A stretch of DNA of 64,000 nucleotides from Methylobacterium brachythecii (GCF_014196345.1 NZ_JACIDN010000008.1:186001-250000); one strand, 5' to 3'; counted from the first letter of the stretch, positions 9,042-18,659 are shown. Numbers and translations: made by a program. The notes: generated by a model not told the origin, from the letters alone.

Positions 9042-10481
9042 TCAAGCGTCGAGCACCCAGGTGTCTTTGGTGCCTCCGCCCTGGCTGGAATTGACGACGA
9101 GCGAGCCCTCTTTGAGCGCGACGCGGGTCAGGCCGCCCGGTACGATGCGGATCTCATCCGCGCCGGCGAGGACGAAGGGCCGAAGATCGACGTGGCGCGG
9201 CGCAACGCCCGAGGCGACGAAGGTCGGGCAGGTCGAGAGCGACAGCGTCGGCTGGGCGATGAAGCCATCCGGGGCGTGGCGCAGCCGCTTGCCGAATTCC
9301 TCGATCTCGCGGCGCGTCGCATGCGGGCCGACGAGCATGCCGTAGCCGCCGGAGCCGTTGACCTCCTTCACCACAAGATCCTTGAGGTTGTCCATCACGT
9401 ACGAGAAGGACTCCTTCTCGCGGCAGCGATAGGTCGGCACGTTATGTAGAATCGGCTCCTCGCCCGTGAAGAACTTCACGATTTCCGGCATGTAGCTGTA
9501 GACGGCCTTGTCGTCTGAGATGCCTGTGCCGACGGCGTTCGACAACGTGACGTTGCCGCGCTCGTAGGCGTTCATCAGACCAGGCACGCCGAGGACGCTG
9601 TCGGGCCGAAAGACCAGCGGGTCGAGGAAGGCGTCATCGAGGCGGCGATAGATCACGTCGACCCGGCGCGGCCCCTCGGTAGTGCGCATGTAGACGACGT
9701 CGTCCTTGGTGAAGAGGTCGCCCGCCTCCACCAGTTCGACGCCGAGTTTGTCGGCCAGGAACGAGTGCTCGTAGAAGGCCGAGTTGTAGCGGCCGGGCGT
9801 GAGCAGCACGACGGTCGGGTCGCGGCTGGCCGATTGCGGCGCAAGGCTGCGCAGGGTCGCGAGCAGCGCATCCGGATAGTTCTCGACCGGCGCGACGCGG
9901 TGGCGCGAAAACAGCTCCGGAAAGAGCCGCAGCATCACCTCGCGGTTCTCCAGCATGTAGGAGACGCCCGACGGGGTGCGCGCATTGTCCTCGAGGACGA
10001 AGAAATCCTTCTCGCCGGTGCGGACGATGTCGATGCCGGCAATGTGGACATAGAGGTCGTGCGGCACCCGGAAGGAGCGCATCTCCATCTGGTAGTGCTG
10101 GTTGCGATAGACGAGATCGGCCGGGATCACGCCCGCCTTGATGCACTCCTCCGCCCCATAGATGTCGTTGAGGAACATGTTGAGCGCGGTAACGCGCTGC
10201 TTCAGTCCCCGCTCCAGAAAATCCCATTCCGGCTTGGTGAGCACGCGCGGAATGATGTCGAACGGGATCAGCCGCTCGGTGGAATCATTGGAGCCGTAGA
10301 CGGCGAAGGTGATGCCGATGCGCCGAAACAGCATTTCGGCCTGGCTGCGGCGGGTGTTGAAATGTTCGGGCGGGGTCTTGTCGAGCCAAGCCTTCAGAGT
10401 GTCGTAGGCGTCGCGGACCGGCCCTCCCGCCGGCAGATCTCCCGGTCCCGTCATTTCATCGAAGGCTTTCGCCAGCGCCAT
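9042..10481 (-). CDS. Circularly permuted ATP-grasp protein of the Anbu cluster
   Basis: A 479-residue protein of the circularly permuted ATP-grasp family. The chosen ATG at 10481 has GGGGAG six bases upstream; an in-frame GTG at 10508 would add nine residues. Family hallmarks include RRIGITFAVYG, DIYGAEECIKAGVIPADLV, FFVLEDNARTPSGVSYMLEN and the C-terminal KEVNGSGGYGMLVGPHAT. It probably forms an amide or peptide-like bond using ATP. It opens the four-gene cluster, and about 190 bp separate it from the alpha-E gene. The product of the cluster is unknown. Confidence 0.9.
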   Translation of the reverse strand: MALAKAFDEMTGPGDLPAGGPVRDAYDTLKAWLDKTPPEHFNTRRSQAEMLFRRIGITFAVYGSNDSTERLIPFDIIPRVLTKPEWDFLERGLKQRVTALNMFLNDIYGAEECIKAGVIPADLVYRNQHYQMEMRSFRVPHDLYVHIAGIDIVRTGEKDFFVLEDNARTPSGVSYMLENREVMLRLFPELFSRHRVAPVENYPDALLATLRSLAPQSASRDPTVVLLTPGRYNSAFYEHSFLADKLGVELVEAGDLFTKDDVVYMRTTEGPRRVDVIYRRLDDAFLDPLVFRPDSVLGVPGLMNAYERGNVTLSNAVGTGISDDKAVYSYMPEIVKFFTGEEPILHNVPTYRCREKESFSYVMDNLKDLVVKEVNGSGGYGMLVGPHATRREIEEFGKRLRHAPDGFIAQPTLSLSTCPTFVASGVAPRHVDLRPFVLAGADEIRIVPGGLTRVALKEGSLVVNSSQGGGTKDTWVLDA

Positions 10482-10554
10482 CCGAAACTCCCCTTGCTCC
10501 CAGTTCACCTAGGCAAGAGGCAGGCCATGGGAAGACCTGAGGTTCACGACGATC

Positions 10555-11292
10555 TCAGATCAGCTTCAATCCCTTGAAGCTCGCATGGCCGTCGCGGCCG
10601 AGGATGACGTGGTCGTGCACGACGATCCCGAGGGGGGCGAGCACGGAGACGATCTCGCGGGTCATCTTGATGTCTGCGCTGGAGGGCTTGGGGTCGCCCG
10701 ATGGGTGGTTGTGGGCGAGGATGATCGCGGTGGCGCCGAGTTCGAGGGCGCGCTTGGCCACCTCGCGGGGATAGGCTGGCGTGTGGTCGACGGTGCCGCG
10801 TCCCTGCACCTCGTCGCGGATGAGCTGGTTGCGCTTGTTGAGGAACAGCAGGCGGAACTCCTCACGACCTGAGAAAGCCATGGCCGAGCGGAGATATTCG
10901 ACGAGCGCACTCCAAGACGACATCACCGGGATCTCTTCGATCACGCTGCGGGCAATGCGCTGCCCGGCAACGGCGACGAGCTTCAGATCGGCGGCGACGT
11001 TGTCTCCAATACCTTTGATCTCCGCCAATTGGCTCGGTTCGGCTGAAAGAACCGCGGCATACGACCCGAAGCGGTCGACCAACTTCTTGGCGAGCGGCTT
11101 CACATCCTTGCGGGGTATCGAACGAAAAAGAACGAGTTCGAGCAACTCGTAGTCAGGCAGCGCTTCAGCGTTCTTGAGGAAACGCTCACGCAGGCGGTCA
11201 CGGTGCCCGATGTAGTGCGGCTGTTCCGGCTTGGCCGCCGGCTCGGCGCCGAGCAGATCGGGCGTCGAGGACGACGGCACTCGGCTCTTCAT
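10555..11292 (-). CDS. radC: RadC-family JAB/MPN domain protein
   Basis: A 245-residue protein with the N-terminal helix-hairpin-helix region (LAEIKGIGDNVAADLKL) and a C-terminal JAMM metal-binding motif in AILAHNHPSGDPKPSSAD. The family was named for a supposed repair role that has not held up; its activity remains uncertain. Length and domain order are normal. The gene lies 16 bp downstream of map on the same strand, so the two are probably co-transcribed. Confidence 0.9.
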   Translation of the reverse strand: MKSRVPSSSTPDLLGAEPAAKPEQPHYIGHRDRLRERFLKNAEALPDYELLELVLFRSIPRKDVKPLAKKLVDRFGSYAAVLSAEPSQLAEIKGIGDNVAADLKLVAVAGQRIARSVIEEIPVMSSWSALVEYLRSAMAFSGREEFRLLFLNKRNQLIRDEVQGRGTVDHTPAYPREVAKRALELGATAIILAHNHPSGDPKPSSADIKMTREIVSVLAPLGIVVHDHVILGRDGHASFKGLKLI

Positions 11293-11308
11293 CGGCGCGG
11301 GCCTTCGC

Positions 11309-12136
11309 TCAACCCTGGGGCTGCGGCTGGTCGAGCCCCTTGGGCGACAACGTGAAGATCTCGTAGCCGGTCTCGGTCACCCCGACGGTGTGCTCGAACT
11401 GCGCCGAAAGCGAGCGGTCGCGGGTCACCGCGGTCCATCCGTCGGAGAGCACCTTCACCAGGGGCCGGCCGAGATTGATCATCGGCTCGACGGTGAAGAA
11501 CTGGCCCGGCCTGAAGGGCACATCGTAGCTCGCCTCGACGTAATGCAGGATGGTCGGCGCGTCGTGATAGACCCGGCCGAGGCCGTGGCCGCAGAAATCG
11601 CGTACCACCGAGCAGCGCTCGGCCTCGGCGTAGCTCTGGATGGCATGGCCGATATCGGTGGTCGAGCCGCCGGGCTTGATCGCCTGGATGCCGCGCATCA
11701 GCGATTCGTAGGTGATCTCGCAGAGGCGCTGAGCCTTGCGCGGCACCTCGCCGACATAGGCCATGCGGCTCGAATCCCCGTGCCAGCCGTCGACGATCAG
11801 GCAGATGTCGAGATTGACGATGTCGCCCTCGCGCAGGGGCTTGTCGTTGGGGATGCCGTGGCAGACGACATGGTTGATCGAGGTGCAGATCGACTTCGGA
11901 TAGCCGCGATACATCAGCGAGGCCGGATAGGCGCCGTGATCCATCGCGAAGGTGAAGGCGAGCCTGTCGAGATACTCGGTGGTGACGCCGGGATGCGTCG
12001 CCTCGACGAGGAGGTCGAGCGCCTCGGCCGTGAGACGGCCGGCCCGGCGCATTCCCTCGAAACCCTCCGGCCCGTGGATCGGCGGCTCGGGCGAGCGCCG
12101 GCTGCTGGCGGCGACGGCCTGGTCTTCTCGGCTCAT
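11309..12136 (-). CDS. map: Methionine aminopeptidase type I
   Basis: A 275-residue M24-family peptidase that removes the initiator methionine from nascent proteins in the cytoplasm. Metal ligands can be placed in DIVNLDICLIVDGWHGDSSR, in CGHGLGRVYHDAPTILHY and in FFTVEPMINLG near the C-terminus, with a final Glu in the EHTVGVTETGYEI region. Length is normal for type I. It lies just upstream of radC in the same orientation. Confidence 0.95.
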   Translation of the reverse strand: MSREDQAVAASSRRSPEPPIHGPEGFEGMRRAGRLTAEALDLLVEATHPGVTTEYLDRLAFTFAMDHGAYPASLMYRGYPKSICTSINHVVCHGIPNDKPLREGDIVNLDICLIVDGWHGDSSRMAYVGEVPRKAQRLCEITYESLMRGIQAIKPGGSTTDIGHAIQSYAEAERCSVVRDFCGHGLGRVYHDAPTILHYVEASYDVPFRPGQFFTVEPMINLGRPLVKVLSDGWTAVTRDRSLSAQFEHTVGVTETGYEIFTLSPKGLDQPQPQG

Positions 12137-12210
12137 GGATCTTTGCTTGGAAGCGTCTGGTCGAGTGTCTGTCTACGCCCGGTTACAGGTGCCGCCAACC
12201 CTGCCGAACT

Positions 12211-13314
12211 TCAATAGAGCGGCGGCAGTGCGACGTTCGGAATCGCGAAAGGTCCGAGCATCAAACGGCCTCCGGCGAGCTTCACGGTCGGGATCGGCTG
12301 CAGGGCCGGATCGCCCGCGGCCGTGCCAGCCCCGGCCTCGGGCTCCCGCTTCTTCATGCCGCCGAGGAACTGGCCGACGAGGTTGCCGATCAGCGCGCCG
12401 CGGTCGTTGCCGAGCCGCTTGCCCATAATCTGACCGACCAGGTCGCCGAGGCCGGCCGCGCGCACGTCGAACTGCCCCTCCGGCCGGTGCGCTTCGTCGA
12501 GCCCGACCTCACCCTTGGCCTGGACGCGGCGATTGCCCTTGATCAGCGAGAGCGAGGTCACGTCGAGCTGGCCCTCTGCCAATCTCCAAGCCTCCAGCTC
12601 ACGCTCGATGGCGCGCGTGCGCAGCACGGTGGCCCGTTCCAGGGTGGCATCGAGGGCCGCATCCATCGGTTCGGCATTGCCGAGGAGCGGATCGAGCAAC
12701 GGAAACACCCCGTCGGACAGGCGCAGGTTGAGATCGACCGCGCCGTCCGACTCGAAGCGGCCCGGCGTCGGCCGGGCATGCATCTCGAGGTGCTTGGCCG
12801 AAAAGTCGACCTGGCCGGGCAACCCGCCGCGCACGCTGCCCTTCGGCCCGTCTACGACGAGGGAAACCCTCTGGAATCCGTCGGAGGCGCCGTGGAAGCT
12901 GCCCTCGAGCGACGCCCAATTGACGTCGCCAGAGAGATCTCCCTGATCGACATGGAACGGTCCCGTCGCCTCCAGGATGGCGTGCCGCGGCTGGTAGACC
13001 TGCACCAACACCGTCAGCGGTCCGAGCGTGAACCCGCCATCCGAGCGTGCGAATTTCAAGGACGCGCAGCGCAGCTCGATCCGGAACGGAAAGCCGGTGA
13101 TCGTGCGGTCGGCGCAAGTCCAGTTGCGCCCGGCCGCCGCCTCGCGGCCGAGCCAGGCATCCATCTCGGACGCGGCCTTGCCGCGAATCCAGAACCAGCC
13201 GGCCGACCAGAGCAGCGCCAGCACGAGCAGCAGGACGTAAGGAAGGAACAGCCCGAGCCGCGAGCGGCGGCGCCCCGGCGCCGGTTCGGTCTTCGGCTCG
13301 GATCCCTGCGCCAT
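12211..13314 (-). CDS. DUF2125 membrane-anchored protein
   Basis: A 367-residue protein. The ATG at 13314 has GAGG seven bases upstream, and earlier in-frame starts at 13341 and 13395 are possible. After a basic N-terminus there is one membrane segment (FLPYVLLLVLALLWSAGWFW). The rest is a periplasmic beta-rich region with repeated patterns such as VRGGLPGQVDFSAKHLEM and NRRVQAKGEVGLDEAHRPEG, as in the alphaproteobacterial DUF2125 family, whose sequence resembles AsmA-like proteins. Function is unknown; an envelope role is likely. Confidence 0.8.
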   Translation of the reverse strand: MAQGSEPKTEPAPGRRRSRLGLFLPYVLLLVLALLWSAGWFWIRGKAASEMDAWLGREAAAGRNWTCADRTITGFPFRIELRCASLKFARSDGGFTLGPLTVLVQVYQPRHAILEATGPFHVDQGDLSGDVNWASLEGSFHGASDGFQRVSLVVDGPKGSVRGGLPGQVDFSAKHLEMHARPTPGRFESDGAVDLNLRLSDGVFPLLDPLLGNAEPMDAALDATLERATVLRTRAIERELEAWRLAEGQLDVTSLSLIKGNRRVQAKGEVGLDEAHRPEGQFDVRAAGLGDLVGQIMGKRLGNDRGALIGNLVGQFLGGMKKREPEAGAGTAAGDPALQPIPTVKLAGGRLMLGPFAIPNVALPPLY

Positions 13315-13426
13315 CACCGTCCCTCGGCTCTGCCCGGACATCGCGGGCGGGCCGTCTTTGACGACAGGAGCTCGGCCGGCGCAAGGCCGGCGCAACGATC
13401 GCCGTCCTTGAGCAAATTCGCCCCGA

Positions 13427-13792
13427 TCAGTTCAGGGCCGAAGCCGGGATGTCCAGATCCTGCAGCACGGCGCGGCGTTCGTCCTCGGTTTGGGCGAGGC
13501 GGTGGACGTGCATCTCGGTCGCGCCGCGCCGGGCGACATGCGCCAACCAGCCGCGCTTCAGGCGCTCGCGCGGGCTCTCGCCGGAGGTCGCCACGCAGAC
13601 GGGCTGCGCGATGCCGGCCCCGTCGCGCCGCACGGCGATCACCACGGCATCGCGCATCTCCGCGAGATCCGGCTCCCCCATGTCGTGCACGCCGACGACG
13701 TAGCGCCGCCCCGATCGGCCACGCCAGGCGCTCAGGGTCAGGGCCGGCGTGCCGCGAAGACTCGCCACGGTTCTCAGTCGCTCCTCGGCCAT
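13427..13792 (-). CDS. Hypothetical 121-residue protein
   Basis: Starts at the ATG at 13792 (MAEERLRTVASLRG). It is Arg-rich, soluble and has no signal peptide or membrane segment. The sequence GRRYVVGVHDMGEPDLAEM is a mixed alpha/beta pattern that I do not recognise. It lies about 110 bp upstream of the DUF2125 gene on the same strand and may share its transcript. Coding is supported by an even GC-rich codon pattern over the full length. Confidence 0.55.
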   Translation of the reverse strand: MAEERLRTVASLRGTPALTLSAWRGRSGRRYVVGVHDMGEPDLAEMRDAVVIAVRRDGAGIAQPVCVATSGESPRERLKRGWLAHVARRGATEMHVHRLAQTEDERRAVLQDLDIPASALN

Positions 13793-13930
13793 GCGCGCTC
13801 TCCCTGATCCGCACCCTGCATCCGGTCGGCCCATCGACACGACCCGAAGCAATGTTCCTGTTATGTTCTTTTTAGCGAGAGCCGCGAGGCGGCGTCAAGC
13901 CGATCACGAAACGAGGCCTTTCCCTGGATC

Positions 13931-14170
13931 ATCGGGTCGTCGCTCTTCGGCGATCTCCGGGGCCTGCCGCCCCTCTTACTGCAGGTCCGTACGGACGCGT
14001 GTCTCGTCGACGACTCCCGGCGCTCCGCCGCGGAGGCCGGCGTGACGGTCCGGCTCGAAATCTGGCAAGGCATGCATCACGTCCTTGAGCTCGACGGCGC
14101 GCATATCGAGAGCAGCCGCCGGGCGCTCGATCGGGTCGGCACCTTCCCGCGCCGCGCCTTCTGCCGCTGA
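13931..14170 (+). pseudogene. C-terminal remnant of an HSL-type alpha/beta hydrolase
   Basis: The + strand frame ending with TGA at 14168-14170 reads FGDLRGLPPLLLQV, then DACLVDDSRRSAAEAGV, then EIWQGMHHVLELDGAH. This is the standard C-terminal third of hormone-sensitive-lipase-like alpha/beta hydrolases, with the catalytic Asp (ACLVDD) and His (GMHHV). The oxyanion HGGG motif and the GDSAGG nucleophile region are absent upstream, where the sequence is unrelated. No start codon with a ribosome-binding site precedes it. It is a truncated relic rather than an expressed enzyme. Confidence 0.65.
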
Positions 14171-14250
14171 CACGCGACGGCCGGAGTCCAAAAAAAATAC
14201 CGCGCTCCGCGGCGTCGACGCGGGCGCGCGGATATCGACGAACGATCCGC

Positions 14251-14397
14251 CTATCTGTGCTGCTTGCTCTTGTCGGCCGAGGCCGCGTTTTCCTGCATGG
14301 ACTTGTCGGTCTTGTCGCCGCTGCTGCCGGAATTCGCGAAGGTGCCGCCCGCGCTCGTCTTGCCTTCCTCGGCGAAGGCGGCGGGCGCCGCGATCAC
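14251..14397 (-). CDS. Possible small exported protein or its remnant
   Basis: The reverse frame ending with TAG at 14251 reads AAPAAFAEEGKTSAGG, then GSSGDKTDKSMQEN and ends KSKQHR. AAFA|EE looks like a signal-peptidase site followed by a hydrophilic mature region. No ATG opens the frame; a GTG at 14397 gives 48 residues and leaves too little hydrophobic leader. Either the true start is unusual or the N-terminus has been lost. Function unknown. Confidence 0.35.
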   Translation of the reverse strand: MIAAPAAFAEEGKTSAGGTFANSGSSGDKTDKSMQENAASADKSKQHR

Positions 14398-14422
14398 GCC
14401 CGGTGCGAGTGACCCGATCCGA

Positions 14423-14665
14423 TCACGCGGGCGAAACGGCCAGCCGGCACAACACGGCGATCTGGGCAGGTCCGAACAGAACGCCGTCGGCCTCGATCCA
14501 GGGGCGGGCGTTGCCGTGGGGCGAGGAGACTTTCGCCTTGTCCAGCGCGTCGGAGAACGACGCGCAGGACGTCGTATCGAGAAGCCGGAGGCTCGCCCGG
14601 CTGGGCTGGTCCGCCTCCGTCATCCAGAAGAGGCTGATGTCCGAGGATTCGGTGGCTGTCGTCAC
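14423..14665 (-). CDS. Hypothetical 80-residue protein
   Basis: Starts with ATG at 14665 (MTTATESSDISLFW). It is soluble, with no membrane segment or signal peptide. The pattern RASLRLLDTTSCASFSDALDKAK then ADGVLFGPAQIAVL looks like a small alpha/beta fold of the kind annotated as hypothetical in many Methylobacterium genomes. No function can be assigned. Coding support is moderate: a clean start and normal codon use. Confidence 0.5.
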   Translation of the reverse strand: MTTATESSDISLFWMTEADQPSRASLRLLDTTSCASFSDALDKAKVSSPHGNARPWIEADGVLFGPAQIAVLCRLAVSPA

Positions 14666-14830
14666 GGCGCGTCGCTCTCTGCTTCGCGGCGAGGGTAGGC
14701 CGACAACTGCTACGGTGGGAGAGTCCCGACCGGAATCAACGAAGTCTGTGGACGAAATCAGATTTCACGAGCCGGAACGAAGCTTCGGTTCGGGTCACGG
14801 GCGCGCGTCGCTCCAGCGACGACAGCAGGG

Positions 14831-17071
14831 CTATCGGCTGCTCGCCTCGATATTGCCCGGCGGACCGCGCCAACCGGTCTCGACCGCAAAATCCGCGCCC
14901 TTCGCCGCATCGGAATCCTCGCCGACGAAGACGCGGTAATCGCCCGCCTCCACCACCAGCGTGCCGTCCGCCTCGTGGAAGCCGAAATCGCGGGACGGGA
15001 TGCGGAAACGCGCGACCCCCGTCTCGCCCGGCGCCAGGGTCAGAGGAACGGCACCCTTGAGCAAGCGCAGGGGGCGGCTGCGGCTGGCCACGGGTTGGCT
15101 GAGATAAAGCTGCGCCACCGTGCGGCCGGCCAGCGTGCCGGTGTTGGTGACAGTGGTCCTGACCTCCAGCGTCGCCTCGTGGCGGTCTCCGACGCCCACT
15201 TTCGGCGTCAGCACCTCCGGCTCGCCATAGGCGAAGTGGGTATAGGTGAGGCCATAGCCGAACGGGAACAGCGGCGAGATGGTCTCGTCGGTATAGCCGA
15301 GCGTCCAGCGCGCGCCGTCGATATGCGGCCGGCCGCCGGGGCGGCGGTCGTAAGTCAGCGGCATCTGGCCGACGGTGCGCGGCCAGCTCAGCGGCATCTT
15401 GCCGGAGGGCGCGGCGTCGCCGAACAAAGTCTCGGCCACCGCCGGGCCGCCCTCTGTCCCGGGGATCCAGATCATCATCGCGGCCTGCGCACGGTCGATC
15501 GCCTCGTGCAGTTCGACGGGACGGCCGCCGAAGACCAGTATCACCAACGGCTTGCCGGTGGCGGCGACCTCCCTGATCAGATCCTGCTGCACGCCCCGCA
15601 TGCCGAGGAAGGCGCGCGAGGAACCCTCGCCGGACTGGTCGCGTCCTTCGCCCACCACCGCGATAACGAGATCGGCCGCCTTGGCCGCCTCCACCGCCTT
15701 CGCGATGTCGCCGCGGTCGGCACACATGCGGTCGCAGCCGGGGGCGAAGTCGAGGGTGACGCCGGCCTTCTCGGCCCGCTCGGCGAGGCCGGCGCGGATC
15801 GAGATCACGTCGTCGACCTGGCCGTTGCCTTCGTGCGGGCCGACCTGATCCCATTTGGACTCGGCGAAGGGGCCGACCAGTGCGATCCGCTTGACCTTGG
15901 TCGGGTCGATCGGCAGCAGGTCGCCCTGGTTCTTGAGCAGCACGAAGCTCGCTCGCGCCACTTCGCGGGCGACGGCGCGGGTCTCACGCGTCAGCAGCTT
16001 GCCATCCGCCGTCGCCGGGTCGAGGAGCGGCCGGTCGAACAGCCCGAGGCCGAATTTCAGCCGCAGCACCCGGCGCACGGATTCGTCGAGGGAGGATTGC
16101 GAGATCCGCCCCGCTCTGACCTCCTCCGGTAGGTGCTTCACGAACAGCCCGCTGGTCATGTCCATGTCGACGCCGGCCGCGAAGGCCTTTCGGGTCGCCT
16201 CGGCACCATCCTTGGCGACGCCGTGCTTGATCAGGCTGGCCACCGCCTCCCAATCGGCGACCAGCACGCCCTTGAAGTTCAATTCGCGCCGCAGGATCTG
16301 CGTCATGAGATGCGGGTCGGCGGTGGTCGGCAGACCGTTGAGCGCGGTCAGCGCGGTCATCACAGAATCCGCGCCTGCTCGGATGCCGTCGCGGAACGGG
16401 GGCAGGTAGGTGTCGTAGAGCTCGGTCGGGGGCACCCAGGTCACGTCGTAGTCCCGGCCGCCGAGCACGGCGCTGTAGCCGGCAAAGTGCTTCAGGGTGG
16501 ACGCGATGCCGCCATCGCGAAATCCCTCGACCTGCGCAGCGGTGAGCTGGCCGGTCAGCCAGGGATCTTCGCCAAGCCCCTCGACCACCCGACCCCAGCG
16601 CAGATCGCGGGCGACGTCGGCCATCGGCGCGAAGGACCAGTTGACCCCGACGGCGAGGCTCTCGCGCGCCGCAGCCGCGGTGGCGCGCCGTACGAGGCCT
16701 GGATCGAAGCTCGCCGCCATGCCGATCGGCAAGGGCAGCACCGTGCGGTAGCCGTGAACGATGTCGAGGCTGACCAGCAGCGGGATGCCGAGCCGCGATG
16801 AGCGGGCAAAGGAATCGATGTTGGAGGAGAGGTGCTGGTTCGAGAAGTTGATGACGGCGCCGACCTCGCCGCGCCGGACGCTCTCAGGGTCGAAGCCCGG
16901 CTCAAGTGAAACGAGATTGAGCTGGCCGGCCTTCTCCTCCAGCGTCATCCTGGCGAGCAGCGCCTCGACGCGCTCGTCGACGGTCTCGGCCCGCACGAGC
17001 GATGCAGCGCAGACGAACGCCGTAGCCGCGAACAACCCTGCGCCGATCCGAAAAGCCTTCGCCCGCATCAT
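14831..17071 (-). CDS. bglX: Periplasmic glycoside hydrolase family 3 beta-glucosidase
   Basis: A 746-residue exported enzyme with a Sec signal peptide (AGLFAATAFVCAASLVRA) that hydrolyses beta-glucosides in the periplasm. The N-terminal TIM barrel carries the KHFAGY motif and the nucleophile Asp in VLVADWEAV (D273). The second domain has GEGRDQSGEGSSRAFLG, and the C-terminal fibronectin-III-like domain includes YGLTYTHFAYGEP. Length and order match BglX. The gene stands alone; a beta-glucosidase is slightly unusual in a methylotroph and may serve plant-derived sugars. Confidence 0.92.
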   Translation of the reverse strand: MMRAKAFRIGAGLFAATAFVCAASLVRAETVDERVEALLARMTLEEKAGQLNLVSLEPGFDPESVRRGEVGAVINFSNQHLSSNIDSFARSSRLGIPLLVSLDIVHGYRTVLPLPIGMAASFDPGLVRRATAAAARESLAVGVNWSFAPMADVARDLRWGRVVEGLGEDPWLTGQLTAAQVEGFRDGGIASTLKHFAGYSAVLGGRDYDVTWVPPTELYDTYLPPFRDGIRAGADSVMTALTALNGLPTTADPHLMTQILRRELNFKGVLVADWEAVASLIKHGVAKDGAEATRKAFAAGVDMDMTSGLFVKHLPEEVRAGRISQSSLDESVRRVLRLKFGLGLFDRPLLDPATADGKLLTRETRAVAREVARASFVLLKNQGDLLPIDPTKVKRIALVGPFAESKWDQVGPHEGNGQVDDVISIRAGLAERAEKAGVTLDFAPGCDRMCADRGDIAKAVEAAKAADLVIAVVGEGRDQSGEGSSRAFLGMRGVQQDLIREVAATGKPLVILVFGGRPVELHEAIDRAQAAMMIWIPGTEGGPAVAETLFGDAAPSGKMPLSWPRTVGQMPLTYDRRPGGRPHIDGARWTLGYTDETISPLFPFGYGLTYTHFAYGEPEVLTPKVGVGDRHEATLEVRTTVTNTGTLAGRTVAQLYLSQPVASRSRPLRLLKGAVPLTLAPGETGVARFRIPSRDFGFHEADGTLVVEAGDYRVFVGEDSDAAKGADFAVETGWRGPPGNIEASSR

Positions 17072-17176
17072 CCCCTCCCCGGTCGACGGCCACAGCTCGA
17101 GGCGGTGTTTCGATCGACGCGGGCAGACAACTCGCTGATCAGGATGGCTTAATTGCGCCGAACCGGGTCGAGGGCA

Positions 17177-18547
17177 TCAGGCCGCGACCGTGCGGCGTCC
17201 GCGCAGCACCATCCAGGCGATGCCAAGGATCGCGAACCAGACCGGCGAGGCCATCAGCGCGAGCCGCGTATCGGCCTCGAAGGTCAGCAGCACGATGATG
17301 AAGGCGAAGAAGGCCAAGCACACCCAACACATCAGCACGCCGGCCGGCATCTTGTAGGCCGAGCGGACGTGCAGCTCGGGCCTGTTCTTCCGGTAGGCGA
17401 GATACGAGAACAGGATCATCGCCCAGACGAACATGAACAGCACCGCCGACAACGTCGTCACCAGCGTGAAGGCCTCGCCGAGATCAGGCACGAGGTAGAC
17501 GAGCAGCACGCCACCGAGCAGGCAGAACCCGGTGAAGTAGAGTCCGATCGAGGGCACCCGTTGCGCCGAGAGGCGGCCGAAGGCGGCCGGCGCATCGCCC
17601 TTGTCGGCGAGGCCGTAGAGCATGCGGCTCGTCGAGAAGATGCCGCTATTGGCCGAGGAGGCCGCCGACGACATCACCACGAGGTTCACGAAGGCCGCCG
17701 CCGCCGGCAGGCCCGCGAGCACGAACAGCTCGACGAACGGGCTCTTGTCGGCGCTCAGCGTCTTCCAGGGCGTCACCGCCATGATGACGGCGAGCGCGCC
17801 GAGATAGAACAGCAGGATGCGGATCGGGATCGCATTGATGGCGCGCGGCAGGGTCTTCTCCGGGTCGCGCGTCTCGGCCGCCGTAGTGCCGACGAGCTCG
17901 ATCCCGACGAAGGCGAAAACCGCGATCTGGAAACCGGCGAAAAAGCCCCACAAACCCGTCGGAAACAACCCGTCGCGGGCGATGTTGGCGAGGTCCGCCT
18001 TCGCGCCCGAGGGCGCGGTGAAGCCGGTAGCGACCAGCGCGATGCCGACGAAGATCAGCGCCAGGATCGCGACGATCTTGATCATCGCGAACCAGAATTC
18101 GAGCTCGCCGAAGGCCCGCACGTTGACGAGGTTCAGTCCGAGCAGCAGTCCGACGCAGGCGAGCGCCGGAATCCAGCTCGGCATGAGTGGAAAGAAGAAC
18201 TTGGCATAGGCCGCGATGGCGACGACCTCGGCGATGGCGGTGACGATCCAGCAGAACCAGTAGGTCCAGCCGACGAAGAAGCCGGCCCAGGGACCGAGCA
18301 GGTCGTCGGCGAAATCGGTGAAGGACTTGTAGGCGAGGTTCGAGAGCAGCAGCTCGCCGAGCGCCCGCATCACGAAGAACAGCATCACGCCGATGATCAG
18401 GTAGACCAGCAGAATCGAGGGGCCGGCGACCGAGATGGTCTTGCCCGAGCCCATGAACAGTCCGGTGCCGATGGCGCCACCGAGCGCCATCATCTGGATG
18501 TGACGATTCTCGAGACTGCGCTCGAGACCCCGACCCGTTCCCGCCAT
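17177..18547 (-). CDS. APC-family amino-acid permease
   Basis: A 456-residue inner-membrane transporter with about 12 hydrophobic segments. The start at 18547 (MAGTGRGLERSLENRHIQMM) puts the family-typical RHIQMMALGGAIGTGLFMGSG near the N-terminus; a longer frame begins at 18616. This belongs to the amino-acid transporter group of CycA, AroP and GabP. The substrate cannot be read from the sequence; D-alanine/glycine/serine or GABA are plausible. The gene is monocistronic. Confidence 0.88.
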   Translation of the reverse strand: MAGTGRGLERSLENRHIQMMALGGAIGTGLFMGSGKTISVAGPSILLVYLIIGVMLFFVMRALGELLLSNLAYKSFTDFADDLLGPWAGFFVGWTYWFCWIVTAIAEVVAIAAYAKFFFPLMPSWIPALACVGLLLGLNLVNVRAFGELEFWFAMIKIVAILALIFVGIALVATGFTAPSGAKADLANIARDGLFPTGLWGFFAGFQIAVFAFVGIELVGTTAAETRDPEKTLPRAINAIPIRILLFYLGALAVIMAVTPWKTLSADKSPFVELFVLAGLPAAAAFVNLVVMSSAASSANSGIFSTSRMLYGLADKGDAPAAFGRLSAQRVPSIGLYFTGFCLLGGVLLVYLVPDLGEAFTLVTTLSAVLFMFVWAMILFSYLAYRKNRPELHVRSAYKMPAGVLMCWVCLAFFAFIIVLLTFEADTRLALMASPVWFAILGIAWMVLRGRRTVAA

Positions 18548-18659
18548 CGCTGCACCCCCGCCCAAGCTTGGCTCTGCAACACCTTGTAGACGAGGGAGCC
18601 TCGCCGCAGGAAGCACATCGCTCGTGCATCCGGCCTAAATCTTGGGACGGCCGTCCCTT

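Noticed and set aside
17153..18589. A 478-residue + strand frame full of charged repeats
   Set aside because: It mirrors the amino-acid permease on the other strand; its Glu/His/Arg-rich composition is that of an antisense shadow.
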